A stretch of DNA of 61,834 nt from Bacteroidota bacterium (GTDB lineage Bacteria; Bacteroidota; Bacteroidia; AKYH767-A; OLB10), in assembly GCA_018268195.1 (NCBI GenBank), contig JAFDWZ010000012.1, forward strand, positions 1 to 61,834, read 5' to 3'. The position numbers and the translations under genes are program-made. The notes under the pieces were generated by a model. It was not told where the DNA came from. It saw only the letters and a list, made by a program, of their open reading frames with translations, and searched no databases. Position 1 is the stretch's first letter. The number at the start of each line of letters is the position of its first letter. This document shows, piece by piece, positions 35,530-44,294 of this stretch.

Positions 35530-36486
35530 TCAGTAAGCCACTATGCATTGTCTTTGATTACCGTGTGCGTCAACCCAGTTAAGTTTGTATCCATAAGGGC
35601 AACCGCTTGTCTGTGCATTTCCTTGTTGATCAACGCCAAATGTTACAGTTAAATCGCGCACTACACCATGATGAATTTTAACACCGCTCATGGCATCATT
35701 ATCACAGGTAGAACTTCTTACAATTGGCGTATCAATAGTAACATAGAACATATTTCCCAAACGATTTATTCCCCACATTGCTACGTTTGAAAATCCGCCT
35801 TCAGAAGCATTGCCTGATGAAGTTATGGTAGTAACATTGTTTGTACGTTCTATCAGTCGGTCTCGGTCAATATTCCAGGTGCGAGTAGTATTGTTGTCAA
35901 ATGTTATTTGCAACATACCGGTGATGTGATGCAAAATCGGAGTTGTAAATGTTGGTGAATTATCAACTAAACCACCGTTCACATTGGTAATTGTTCTTAC
36001 TCCGTTTAAAGTATATGTTTTACCGGAACTTACATGTGTAACAGTAAGGTTGTTGAAAGTAACAGTAAGCTGACTTCCTGCATCGCTCCACGGAGTCACA
36101 GTTCCTGTAATAGAATCATAAGGCAGTTGAATGGTCATTGAGCCTGAACGGTCACGTTTTCCGTCACATGAAAGTCCGTTAAAAGTTACGGTCACTTGAC
36201 CATGTGAAACTAAAGAAGTGTCAACAGTGGTGTTACAAGGTGAAACCTGACCGTTGAAAATACCTAGGTAGTTGAAACCGCGTAAGCGTGGATGCTGTGC
36301 TATAATCTTGTTTGCATCATCGCTTACTTCGTCAGTTGTGGCCATGACACGTTCATCATCTCCCGCATTGGTTTGTTGTTGTACCTGTTCTTCTATCTGA
36401 GAACTTTCGCTTTTGTCTTTGCGACAGGATGTTAACCCTGCAGTAATTGCTGCAACTGCTATAAGGGTAATTACTTTCCTTTTCAT
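35530..36486 (-). CDS. Lipoprotein of unknown function, paralogue A
   Basis: This 318-residue protein has a lipobox LTSC (AITAGLTSCRKDKSE). A Gln/Glu/Asp-rich low-complexity linker is followed by a beta-rich domain. Shared blocks with the 312-residue protein at 44295-45233 include RSG-x-[MI]-x-[VI]QL, L-T[VL]T-[FY]NN-[LF], [TF]NGV[RK]T, GFS-[NG]-V-[AS]MWG-[IT]NR and GVDQ-[QN]-GNA followed by CxYGYK. The conserved cysteines suggest disulfides. I do not recognise the family. Surface or periplasmic location is expected. Confidence 0.65.
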   Translation of the reverse strand: MKRKVITLIAVAAITAGLTSCRKDKSESSQIEEQVQQQTNAGDDERVMATTDEVSDDANKIIAQHPRLRGFNYLGIFNGQVSPCNTTVDTSLVSHGQVTVTFNGLSCDGKRDRSGSMTIQLPYDSITGTVTPWSDAGSQLTVTFNNLTVTHVSSGKTYTLNGVRTITNVNGGLVDNSPTFTTPILHHITGMLQITFDNNTTRTWNIDRDRLIERTNNVTTITSSGNASEGGFSNVAMWGINRLGNMFYVTIDTPIVRSSTCDNDAMSGVKIHHGVVRDLTVTFGVDQQGNAQTSGCPYGYKLNWVDAHGNQRQCIVAY

Positions 36487-36689
36487 TTTATTTGTTTTTT
36501 AATTTTCTATTATGACACATGTTCGTTGTTGAAGGTTTAATCGCCACTGAGATTTTTTTTGACCGGCCGGGATGGCATATTCTGAAAGTTGCTTTGGTCG
36601 TCATTGTGAAGTAGTATTATTATGAAGAACGATAATGATATTCGGGAATTCAGATGAATTTTATATTTTCACATGAATTTTGAAATATC

Positions 36690-37283
36690 GTGAGTTACAA
36701 GCCAAATGATTATTACGCGCAGAAAGCAAAAAAGGAAAATTTTGCTGCCAGAAGTATTTATAAACTGGAAGAGATAGATAAGAAATATCGTTTGTTTAAA
36801 TCAGGATATAATGTTCTGGATTTAGGAGCTTCACCGGGCTCGTGGATGCAATATGCTGCTGCAAAGACAGGAGATGGTGGGAAAGTTTTTGGTATTGATT
36901 TAAAACCTGTAGAAGTGAAATTGAAAAATGTTTTCACGGTGCAGGGCGACATTAATGAGTTTGATTTAAAATTATTATTCGATAAATATCAGTTCAGCTC
37001 TCAGTTTGATATTGTGATGAGTGATATGGCTCCTAATACCAGCAGTAACAGGTTTACCGATCAGGCACGATCATTCGATTTGAGCATGATGGCTTTGCAT
37101 ACAGCACATCGCTTTATCAGAACAGGAGGACATTTTATCTGTAAAATATTTGACGGAGAAGATGCCATGACTTTTCGAGATGAGGTGAAAAAGTTTTTTG
37201 TAGAAGTTCATATTGTAAGACCTAAAAGCACGCGCGACAGCTCCAAGGAAATATTTATTGTCGGAAAGAGTTATAAGCCATAA
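36690..37283 (+). CDS. rlmE: 23S rRNA (uridine-2552-2'-O)-methyltransferase RlmE (FtsJ)
   Basis: RlmE methylates the 2'-O of U2552 in the A-loop during late 50S assembly. The 197 residues include the start YKPNDYYAQKAKKENFAARS, the SAM motif VLDLGASPGSWMQYA and the catalytic K-D-K-E set (K in ARSIYKLEEID, D in MSDMAPNTS, K in FICKIFDGED, E in DSSKEIFIVG). It starts with GTG at 36690 and has typical length. It stands alone between a lipoprotein gene and a T9SS gene. Confidence 0.95.
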   Translation: MSYKPNDYYAQKAKKENFAARSIYKLEEIDKKYRLFKSGYNVLDLGASPGSWMQYAAAKTGDGGKVFGIDLKPVEVKLKNVFTVQGDINEFDLKLLFDKYQFSSQFDIVMSDMAPNTSSNRFTDQARSFDLSMMALHTAHRFIRTGGHFICKIFDGEDAMTFRDEVKKFFVEVHIVRPKSTRDSSKEIFIVGKSYKP

Positions 37284-37328
37284 AAACTGCATACGTACGA
37301 ACATTAAATGAATATATTTAATTTATAA

Positions 37329-37355
37329 TTGAGTTATTTATTTCCATTATCTTTC
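37329..37355 (+). promoter_or_regulatory. Candidate promoter of the 586-aa T9SS gene
   Basis: TTG at 37329-37331 and TATCTTTC at 37348-37355 are separated by 16 nt. The last base of the -7 element departs from TAnnTTTG, but the position, about 23 nt before the ATG, is suitable. Confidence 0.4.
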
Positions 37356-37377
37356 ACCTGAAAAAAATAGAATTAAT

Positions 37378-39138
37378 ATGATGAAACGTTACTTGATTTT
37401 ATTACTGATACTACTAACCTCCGTATCGTTACATGCGCAATGCACAATTGATTCATCACAAACGGCTCCCGGTATTTACCCCGACACACTTCAGGCTGCT
37501 GTTGTCAATCAGATGTATAATCAGGACATCACCTTTGTAATGATTACGGATACCTTAGGGCTTACCATTTCCAATTTTCATCTGGCAAATGTTACCGGTC
37601 TTCCTGCAGGTATGACATGGCAATGCAATAATTTTTCAAATAACTGCAATTACAACCCGGCCGTTTCTATTTACGGTTGTGTTAATCTCAGCGGCACACC
37701 TCTTGTGGCAGGTACCTATTCTGTTACGGTAACTGTTATCGCTACTTTACAGATTGTGGGTGATCAGACAATTCCATATACCATTCCTTTTATTGTTGTA
37801 CCTGATACGGTAAGTAATCCCGGTTTTTCAATGACCAATAGCAGTGGTTGTGCCCCACTCACAGTGTCATTTATAAACAATAATCCCGGTCAGGCATCTT
37901 ATCATTGGGATTTTGATAATGGTATTCAAAGTAATCTTGAAAATCCACCGTCACAAATTTATAACGTACCCGGTGATTACGCAGTAACACAAACCGTTAC
38001 TTCCGGAGGAAACCCTCAGTACTTCTTAACTGAAATTACTGTGGCAAGTATTCCGAATAATTATGGTGCACCGGTAGATGTTCCGGATATGTATTTTCTT
38101 ATTTACGATTCTTCAGGAAGTCAGATTTATGACAGTCGCCCTGCTATTTTAAATACCAACCCGCCACACACTTGGGCATTACCTAATATTCCTTTGCAAA
38201 ATGGCAATTACACCATACATGTGTGGGATGAAGATGGAGGATTGTTTGGAGCCGATGATGATCTGGGTGCTGTTTCTTTTGCCGGATGGAGTAGCAGCGG
38301 TTCTGCCACAGGAACTTTGCCCGGTGTTTCGGGGTCGCTCGTTGTAAATTATTCAATTCTTGAAATTCCGGTGCCTGTTTACAGTTATACGGACACAGTG
38401 CATGTTTTTGCAAACCCTGCAATTCCTCTTATTGTTGCAAACGGACCTTTGTCATTTTGCGATGGCGACAGTATTGTTTTAACTTGTAATGACAGTAATG
38501 CAATTCAATGGTACGAAGGTACATCCTTGCTAATTGGTGAAACCAATCACGATATCACTGTTACCACTTCAGGTGATTACAATGTAATTGTTACCAATGC
38601 ATCCGGATGCACGGCACAATCGTTAATCTCTACCGTAGTTGTTAATCCCAATCCGCCTAAACCTACATTTTATGTTGCAGGAAATACTTTAAACTGTGTT
38701 CTTACGGGATATATGTTGCAGTGGTATTTTCAGGGTAATGCATTAACAGGTGAAACAAGTCAGACACTGAATGCAACACAACAAGGCACTTATTATGTAA
38801 GTGCAACAGATAGCATAAGCGGATGCAGTACAGTTTCAGATCCGCTTCAGTTTACTCCTGTGTCGGTATCTGAACTTTCTGAACCTGATTTTGCAGCAGT
38901 TTTAAGTCCAAATCCGTCATCAGGTAATGTAATGCTGAAACTGACTTCATCATCAGCTATTATAACTCAAGTGCAGATAATGGATATCAGCGGTAAGATG
39001 GTTGCACAGCAAGAATTTTTCTCACAAAGAGGAATAATGCAGGTTCCTATTATTACTGAAACCTATCCGAAGGGATTTTATCTTGTAAGAATTTTGCAGG
39101 GCAACAGAAACAGAACTTTGCGACTGATTATTAAGTAA
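37378..39138 (+). CDS. Secreted PKD/Ig-like protein with T9SS sorting domain (586 aa)
   Basis: A signal peptide ends LHAQ. An N-terminal putative-Ig region (QMYNQDITFVMITD, LPAGMTWQCNN, SGTPLVAGTYSVTV) is followed by one PKD domain (FSMTNSSGCAPLTVSFIN...YHWDFDNG). Next comes a C2-like segment rich in acids (WDEDGGLFGADDDLGAVSF) that could bind calcium. Two short Ig-like repeats follow (CDGDSIVLTCN and the later NTLNCVLTGYML region). The last ~85 residues are a T9SS domain (LSPNPSSGNVMLKLTSS...KGFYLVRILQG). The acidic WDEDG...DDD motif recalls C2/calpain-type calcium sites and is unusual among the window's T9SS proteins. No enzyme motif is visible. Confidence 0.82.
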   Translation: MMKRYLILLLILLTSVSLHAQCTIDSSQTAPGIYPDTLQAAVVNQMYNQDITFVMITDTLGLTISNFHLANVTGLPAGMTWQCNNFSNNCNYNPAVSIYGCVNLSGTPLVAGTYSVTVTVIATLQIVGDQTIPYTIPFIVVPDTVSNPGFSMTNSSGCAPLTVSFINNNPGQASYHWDFDNGIQSNLENPPSQIYNVPGDYAVTQTVTSGGNPQYFLTEITVASIPNNYGAPVDVPDMYFLIYDSSGSQIYDSRPAILNTNPPHTWALPNIPLQNGNYTIHVWDEDGGLFGADDDLGAVSFAGWSSSGSATGTLPGVSGSLVVNYSILEIPVPVYSYTDTVHVFANPAIPLIVANGPLSFCDGDSIVLTCNDSNAIQWYEGTSLLIGETNHDITVTTSGDYNVIVTNASGCTAQSLISTVVVNPNPPKPTFYVAGNTLNCVLTGYMLQWYFQGNALTGETSQTLNATQQGTYYVSATDSISGCSTVSDPLQFTPVSVSELSEPDFAAVLSPNPSSGNVMLKLTSSSAIITQVQIMDISGKMVAQQEFFSQRGIMQVPIITETYPKGFYLVRILQGNRNRTLRLIIK

Positions 39139-39144
39139 TGAAAT

Positions 39145-41304
39145 TTATTTTATAATATTCATTTCATCAATCAGCCATCGTGCACCTGCAAGTTTGTCTA
39201 TTATAAAAAGTGTGTAACGAATATCGAGAGAAATGTTTCGGCATCGTTCAGGATCAAACATGATGTCACTCATGGTTCCTTCCCACACACGGTCGAAGTT
39301 GGTGCCAATCAATTGCCCATAAGCGTTGAGAACAGGACTTCCTGAATTTCCTCCTGTGGTATGATTAGATGCGAGAAAGCATGGTGTGATATTTCCATTG
39401 CTGCTATATTCACCAAAATCTTTTTTTCGGTAGAGTTCCAGTAATTTTTCAGGTGCTCTGTAATCATAATTATTGGGATCATACTTTTCAAGAACACCTG
39501 TTAGTGTGCTATAGTATTTATACATAATTCCGTCACGTGGCTCATAGCCTTCAACTTTGCCATAAGCAACTCTCAGGGTGGAGTTGGCATCAGGATAAAT
39601 TTTTTGCTTGAAGTCTGCAGCCATCTCCATTTGACCTTTCATATAGGTACGTTGCATTAATTCAATCTGCTTCTGAAGATCATTATTTGGTTGTTTTACT
39701 TTTTCTGCAAATGCTGCATTGCCCAGCGAGAGCAAATGATAAGCAGGGTCGTTGGTGAGTGATTTTAGTTTTTTTGCAGTGAACGATTGAAGAAATTTTT
39801 CACATTTTTCCAAAGTGGAAAAATGTGATTTGCTAAAGACATAATCAGCATATTTTTCATAATCGCCTTTGAATTTCTTATCAATGAAAGAAAGGTCTGC
39901 TTCAAATTCAGCGGGTGTGCCCGTGCGGTATGCTTTTATCAGTCGGGAAAATATTTCTCTGTCAATGGAGGCATTATAATTTTTAAAAAAACCTTTAGAA
40001 GCATTTATCAGATTGTCGGCAGCATCTCTTATTGCTTTTTCATTTGCCGGTTGTTCTTTTGCAAGGCTTTCTAGTTTCGAAAAGTTATTTACAAAATTCA
40101 TCAGTTCTATTCCTTTTAGTGCTTCTGTATAATAATCAACAGCAATACTGTAAGGTCTTATTTTTATATAAAGCTCATTGAGCTGATTAATTGAGTTAAC
40201 ATACATTTTTCCATCTTTAACATCATTAGCCCAACGGATGAATTTATTTTCAAATGCCGATTTTTCTTCAATGGCATTTAGTCTTTTTAATCCCAGCACT
40301 TCGCCTTGCCATTTTTTATAAGCATTCTCAACCCCTGCATATTTTGAAGCATACTGAAGGCGTGTGGTATCATTGCTTCTGATGTATTTATCCATAATTT
40401 TTAGTCTTGTATCACGAAGACTAATACGATTAGGGTCGGTATTTTCAATAATAGTACGCACTGCTTCTTTAGGAATATATTCCTGTGTACGTCCGGGAAA
40501 ACCATAAACCATGGTGAAATCATTTTCTTTAACTCCATTGATGGAAATAGGAAATGAATAGCGTGGAGTATATGGTATATTGTCTTTTGAATATTCTGCG
40601 GAGTTATTGTCTTTATCGGAATAAATTCTGAAAACAGAAAAATCGCCTGTATGTCGTGGCCACATCCAATTGTCGGCATCAGCACCAAATTTGCCAATAC
40701 CTGATGGGGGAGCGCCCACCATTCTTATATCTTTAAATGTCTCGGTAATGATTAAAAAATATTTATTGCCGTAATAAAACGGTTTTACTTCTGCTTTATA
40801 TTGAGTTCCATTCGTAGCAGATTTAATTAGCTGATCGGCTATTACTCTGATTTTATTATTTCTTTCATCTTCGTTAGTGATACTATTCACCTGATTTAAT
40901 ATCGTATCGGTAACGTCATCCATTCTTATTATAAATGTTGCAGTAAGACCTGGGCAAGGTAATTCTTCCGACATGTTCATTGCCCAAAAACCATTTGTAA
41001 GATAATCATGATCCACAGTGCTGTGGCTTACAATCTGACTATAACCGCAATGATGATTGGTTAATAAAAGTCCTTTGTTGCTGATAATTTCTCCCGTACA
41101 ACCTCCACCAAATAAAACTATAGCATCTTTTAGCGATGTTTTGTTGACAGAATAAATGGAGTCAATTGGTATTTTTAATCCTTTTGAATACATAGCATCA
41201 GCATTGATGGATTGTAGCAACATGGGCAACCACATTCCTTCATCAGCTTTGATATTAAGGCATTGAAATGCAAAAAGAATTATGAAGATGAGTTTTTTAA
41301 TCAT
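39145..41304 (-). CDS. S46 family dipeptidyl-peptidase, DPP11-type
   Basis: S46 exopeptidases release dipeptides from oligopeptides in the periplasm of asaccharolytic and marine Bacteroidota. From the ATG at 41304 the protein has 719 residues and a signal peptide (MIKKLIFIILFAFQCLNIKA); a longer in-frame start lacks a good signal. The triad is His85 (LTNHHCGY), Asp221 (RHTGDFSVFR) and Ser654 (GGNSGSPVLN). Arg672 in NFDRVWEGTMSD aligns with the arginine that gives DPP11 its Asp/Glu specificity, where DPP7 has glycine. Family length is ~710-720. It is divergent from the next gene and convergent with the preceding T9SS gene. Confidence 0.93.
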   Translation of the reverse strand: MIKKLIFIILFAFQCLNIKADEGMWLPMLLQSINADAMYSKGLKIPIDSIYSVNKTSLKDAIVLFGGGCTGEIISNKGLLLTNHHCGYSQIVSHSTVDHDYLTNGFWAMNMSEELPCPGLTATFIIRMDDVTDTILNQVNSITNEDERNNKIRVIADQLIKSATNGTQYKAEVKPFYYGNKYFLIITETFKDIRMVGAPPSGIGKFGADADNWMWPRHTGDFSVFRIYSDKDNNSAEYSKDNIPYTPRYSFPISINGVKENDFTMVYGFPGRTQEYIPKEAVRTIIENTDPNRISLRDTRLKIMDKYIRSNDTTRLQYASKYAGVENAYKKWQGEVLGLKRLNAIEEKSAFENKFIRWANDVKDGKMYVNSINQLNELYIKIRPYSIAVDYYTEALKGIELMNFVNNFSKLESLAKEQPANEKAIRDAADNLINASKGFFKNYNASIDREIFSRLIKAYRTGTPAEFEADLSFIDKKFKGDYEKYADYVFSKSHFSTLEKCEKFLQSFTAKKLKSLTNDPAYHLLSLGNAAFAEKVKQPNNDLQKQIELMQRTYMKGQMEMAADFKQKIYPDANSTLRVAYGKVEGYEPRDGIMYKYYSTLTGVLEKYDPNNYDYRAPEKLLELYRKKDFGEYSSNGNITPCFLASNHTTGGNSGSPVLNAYGQLIGTNFDRVWEGTMSDIMFDPERCRNISLDIRYTLFIIDKLAGARWLIDEMNIIK

Positions 41305-41430
41305 GATTTCAGATGAATTACAGAGTTGAAAAGCAAAGCTAAAAAATACTTTGCAGAGTGAATCCAGCAAATGCTGCAATAGAGTAACTTTTTTAGTCAG
41401 ATGCAAGTATAAAGCCGTAGCATATATACA

Positions 41431-42156
41431 ATGAAAAAGTTAGCCATTACCATCAGTATTAGTTTTTCAATGTCTGTTTTGACATTGAATGCGCAGCCGT
41501 CAGCTGATATCAGTCTGATTTCCGGTAGGGTTGAAATGAAACAAATTTTGATTGAACAACCCATTACAGAGTTGCAGTTAATACCTTCCCCAAAATTACC
41601 GGCATCTGCACTCCGTTTGGCCATTCATCTTCCGGATGATAAAGAAATGGTGCAAGTTACTCAGGCAAGACAAGCTGAGCTGGATTTAGCTCAGAAAAAA
41701 CAGGATGAGGAAAAACAGAATGATGTTGTAAACAATTCTCTTTCAGTAAGCGGAAATTATGATCTGACAAATATTTCGTTTGAAGATTTGCAAAAAGTAG
41801 AGTCTGGTGGAGCAGTGGCAGTAGAGAATCAATCTATAGCGGTTAAAGTTATTCCACTTCAGGAAGAACAGGCAATAGCGCCAACTGCTGAACATAGTGT
41901 TGCAACCAGTGAAGTTAAGAGAGAGCCGGTGATGTTAAATAAATTATCGGAGGGTACTGATATTCCTGTGAATTTGACAGTTGAAATTCATAAACGTGAA
42001 GTTAAATCTGCTGAACCTGAAGAGTCTAATAAAATTTCACTTTCAGAAAAATTGCAGAAAGCTTCTTATGTTGATGTAAATGAGCGAATTCCTGTCAGTA
42101 TTAGACGGGAATCCGGTTCTGTTATCAGAAAATACGGCAATGTATCCGCAAACTGA
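41431..42156 (+). CDS. Secreted protein of unknown function
   Basis: This 241-residue protein has a signal peptide (KKLAITISISFSMSVLTLNAQ). It shows no family I recognise. The body is rich in Glu, Gln, Lys, Ser and Val with few aromatics and is probably largely disordered or coiled (ARQAELDLAQKKQDEEKQND). It ends with a basic, beta-prone tail (PVSIRRESGSVIRKYG). No lipobox or T9SS domain is present, so it is probably periplasmic. It lies between the S46 peptidase (divergent) and clpS (same strand, 104-nt gap). Confidence 0.55.
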   Translation: MKKLAITISISFSMSVLTLNAQPSADISLISGRVEMKQILIEQPITELQLIPSPKLPASALRLAIHLPDDKEMVQVTQARQAELDLAQKKQDEEKQNDVVNNSLSVSGNYDLTNISFEDLQKVESGGAVAVENQSIAVKVIPLQEEQAIAPTAEHSVATSEVKREPVMLNKLSEGTDIPVNLTVEIHKREVKSAEPEESNKISLSEKLQKASYVDVNERIPVSIRRESGSVIRKYGNVSAN

Positions 42157-42260
42157 TAGTATTATTAAGTGATTTTCATCATCTGAAAAATTATTCACAA
42201 CAGCATTTGTTTAATTAAATAGATTTTTATTATTGCAGTGTTCAATAATTAAAAATCTTC

Positions 42261-42533
42261 ATGGCCGCAAAACATGCTGAACAAGAAATAGAGAAAACTT
42301 CCAATGTAGGGCGGGATCATCATTTGGTATTATACAATGATGATGTTAATACGTTTGATTTTGTCATTAAATCATTGATTGAAATCTGCAATCATGAGCG
42401 TGAGCAGGCTGAACAATGTTCAGTGATTGTACATAACAATGGACGTTGCTCGGTTAAAGACGGAGAGGTCAAAGATCTCAGAACAATGTGCAGAGCACTT
42501 GTTCAGAGGGGGCTTACCGCTGAAGTTGAATAA
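42261..42533 (+). CDS. clpS: ATP-dependent Clp protease adaptor ClpS
   Basis: ClpS delivers N-degron substrates to ClpA/ClpC-ClpP. The 90-residue protein shows the N-end binding motif HHLVLYNDDVNTFDFVI, an internal EQCSVIVHNNGRCSVKDGE segment and a C-terminal GLTAEVE. The N-terminal extension is short and polar, as expected for the flexible part that enters the ATPase. It is followed by an M48 peptidase gene 78 nt downstream on the same strand. Confidence 0.94.
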   Translation: MAAKHAEQEIEKTSNVGRDHHLVLYNDDVNTFDFVIKSLIEICNHEREQAEQCSVIVHNNGRCSVKDGEVKDLRTMCRALVQRGLTAEVE

Positions 42534-42611
42534 CATTTTCATCATAATTTTATTTTCACACGTAATCTTGGTTTTACGTTTGTATTATTTCCGTATCAGC
42601 TTTATAATATT

Positions 42612-43415
42612 ATGAAACAGTTAATAAAAATAAGAACAATGTTGCTGATTGTTTTGATGACAGCATGCAGCAAAGTTCCACTTACAGAAAGAAAACAGAT
42701 AAACCTGCTACCCGAATCACAAATGGTAGCAATGGCGCTTACTTCATACAGTGATTTCCTTAAGCAAAATCCACCTGTAGCCACCACAAGTCCGCAAACA
42801 CAGCTAGTGAAAAATACTGGTGAGAAAATAAAAAATGCCGTAATCAGGTATATGAATGAGAATAATCTGGGCGATCGGATTAAAGATTATAAATGGGAGT
42901 TTAATCTGGTAAACAGCAAAGAAGTAAATGCCTGGTGTATGCCCGGAGGCAAGGTAGTTGTATATTCAGGATTGCTTCCTGTTACAAAAGATGAAAATGG
43001 ATTGGCTATGGTTATGGGTCATGAAATTGCGCATGCCATTGCACGACATGGAAACGAGCGAATGAGTCAGCAGTTGCTTGCGGCCACAGGTGGTTTGGCA
43101 TTGGATATTGCAATGGCAAATAAGCCGGCAGAAACACGAGCTTTGTTTAATGCAGCGTATGGAGCAGGTGCTACTGTTGGTGTGCTATTACCATATTCAC
43201 GTTTGCAAGAAACCGAAGCAGATAAGCTGGGATTGATATTTATGGCAATGGCAGGATATGACCCACGTACTGCTCCGGAATTTTGGAAACGAATGGCTGC
43301 AGCAGGTGGTGGTAAGGTGCCTGAACTTTTAAGCACTCACCCCAGCAATGAAACACGCATCAGCAATATCAATAAATTTATGCCTACTGCAATGAAGTAT
43401 TACCATCAAAAGTAA
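42612..43415 (+). CDS. M48 family metalloprotease, lipoprotein (LoiP/BepA-like)
   Basis: This 267-residue lipoprotein has lipobox LMTAC in the first 20 residues. The zinc-protease motif is HEIAHAIARHG near residue 137, and the third ligand is Glu in LQETEADKLGLIFMAMAGYDP. A C-terminal SThP-N-x-R signature (LSTHPSNETRISN) completes it. It resembles periplasmic M48 proteases such as LoiP and BepA, which control outer-membrane protein quality. All catalytic residues are present. The TPR domain of BepA is absent. Confidence 0.9.
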   Translation: MKQLIKIRTMLLIVLMTACSKVPLTERKQINLLPESQMVAMALTSYSDFLKQNPPVATTSPQTQLVKNTGEKIKNAVIRYMNENNLGDRIKDYKWEFNLVNSKEVNAWCMPGGKVVVYSGLLPVTKDENGLAMVMGHEIAHAIARHGNERMSQQLLAATGGLALDIAMANKPAETRALFNAAYGAGATVGVLLPYSRLQETEADKLGLIFMAMAGYDPRTAPEFWKRMAAAGGGKVPELLSTHPSNETRISNINKFMPTAMKYYHQK

Positions 43416-43449
43416 TTAAATATAATTCTGTTTTTTAGAAGATGGTTTT

Positions 43450-44205
43450 TTAACGTCCTGCTTCGTTGAAAAAGTTAGTTTGATTACGAATCAACTTTAT
43501 GATTGTATAAAATATTACGCTGAATGCGGTCCCGTATATCAGAAAATTATTTTGAGGGATATTTCCTTCAGCTAATTCACCTGCCGAATAAAATAAGAGG
43601 AAAACGATAAACACTGCTGTAAATCCATTCTTCTCCTTGTTAAGTACTTTTTTCCAACTAAACGGCAGTGCAGGTTTTTTGTACAAAGTAATATCAGGAA
43701 TAAATGCCGGAGTTTTGGCAGCCCAATCGGTGTATGCTTCACCAAATTTCTTGCGCATGAATTGTTCTTCTGCAAACATAATTCGCTCATAATACAACCA
43801 ATAAATAAGTATAAAACACAGCACAAACCACGCACTTGCAGTTAACAATGCAATTCCTAACCACATAATGAAATTTCCGACATAAAGTGGATGTCGGACC
43901 ATGGCATACATTCCCGTTTTATTTATCGTTTCAGCTACCTGTCCTTCCGATGTATTTCTTCCTGATGTGTTTGCCGGAGTGTGACCAACAATATACATCC
44001 TGAAAATTAATCCGAAGAATGAAACTGCCATGCAGAAATAAAGATAAAGTTCTTCAGCTTTTGAATTTTCGTGAAAAGGCCGCATGTTATATTTTTCACG
44101 CCAAACATAAAATGCTAATCCTCCGATTAATAGTAGAATTGGTAAAAAGCTTCTGAACTTAAATAACCACAATCCTTGCTTTTCCATTTCTTCCTGCAAT
44201 GCCAT
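43450..44205 (-). CDS. ICMT/LmtA-like integral membrane methyltransferase
   Basis: This 251-residue protein with about six membrane helices has the isoprenylcysteine-methyltransferase-type signature. MYAMVRHPLYVGNFIMWLGIAL forms the cofactor region; YERIMFAEEQFMRKKFG and AYTDW complete the second half. A related Leptospira enzyme, LmtA, methylates the 1-phosphate of lipid A, and many Bacteroidota homologues are annotated that way. Phospholipid or isoprenoid methylation is an alternative. It is convergent with the M48 gene and appears monocistronic. Confidence 0.72.
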   Translation of the reverse strand: MALQEEMEKQGLWLFKFRSFLPILLLIGGLAFYVWREKYNMRPFHENSKAEELYLYFCMAVSFFGLIFRMYIVGHTPANTSGRNTSEGQVAETINKTGMYAMVRHPLYVGNFIMWLGIALLTASAWFVLCFILIYWLYYERIMFAEEQFMRKKFGEAYTDWAAKTPAFIPDITLYKKPALPFSWKKVLNKEKNGFTAVFIVFLLFYSAGELAEGNIPQNNFLIYGTAFSVIFYTIIKLIRNQTNFFNEAGR

Positions 44206-44231
44206 AATTTACTTATATTGAATTCAAGCGT

Positions 44232-44269
44232 CAAAAATATAAAACAAGGCCTGATTTAAGACCTTGTTT
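44232..44269 (-). terminator. Terminator of lipoprotein paralogue B
   Basis: Stem AAACAAGG (44242-44249) pairs with CCTTGTTT (44262-44269). On the minus strand it is followed by TTATATTTTTG. It lies 25 nt beyond the stop at 44295. Confidence 0.7.
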
Positions 44270-44294
44270 GTATAGGGGATTTAATTTTTTAGTG

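Noticed and set aside
41305..41406. Longer start of the S46 peptidase
   Set aside because: The extra 34 residues precede a normal signal peptide starting at 41304, and the numbering of the catalytic His85 fits the family only with the shorter start.
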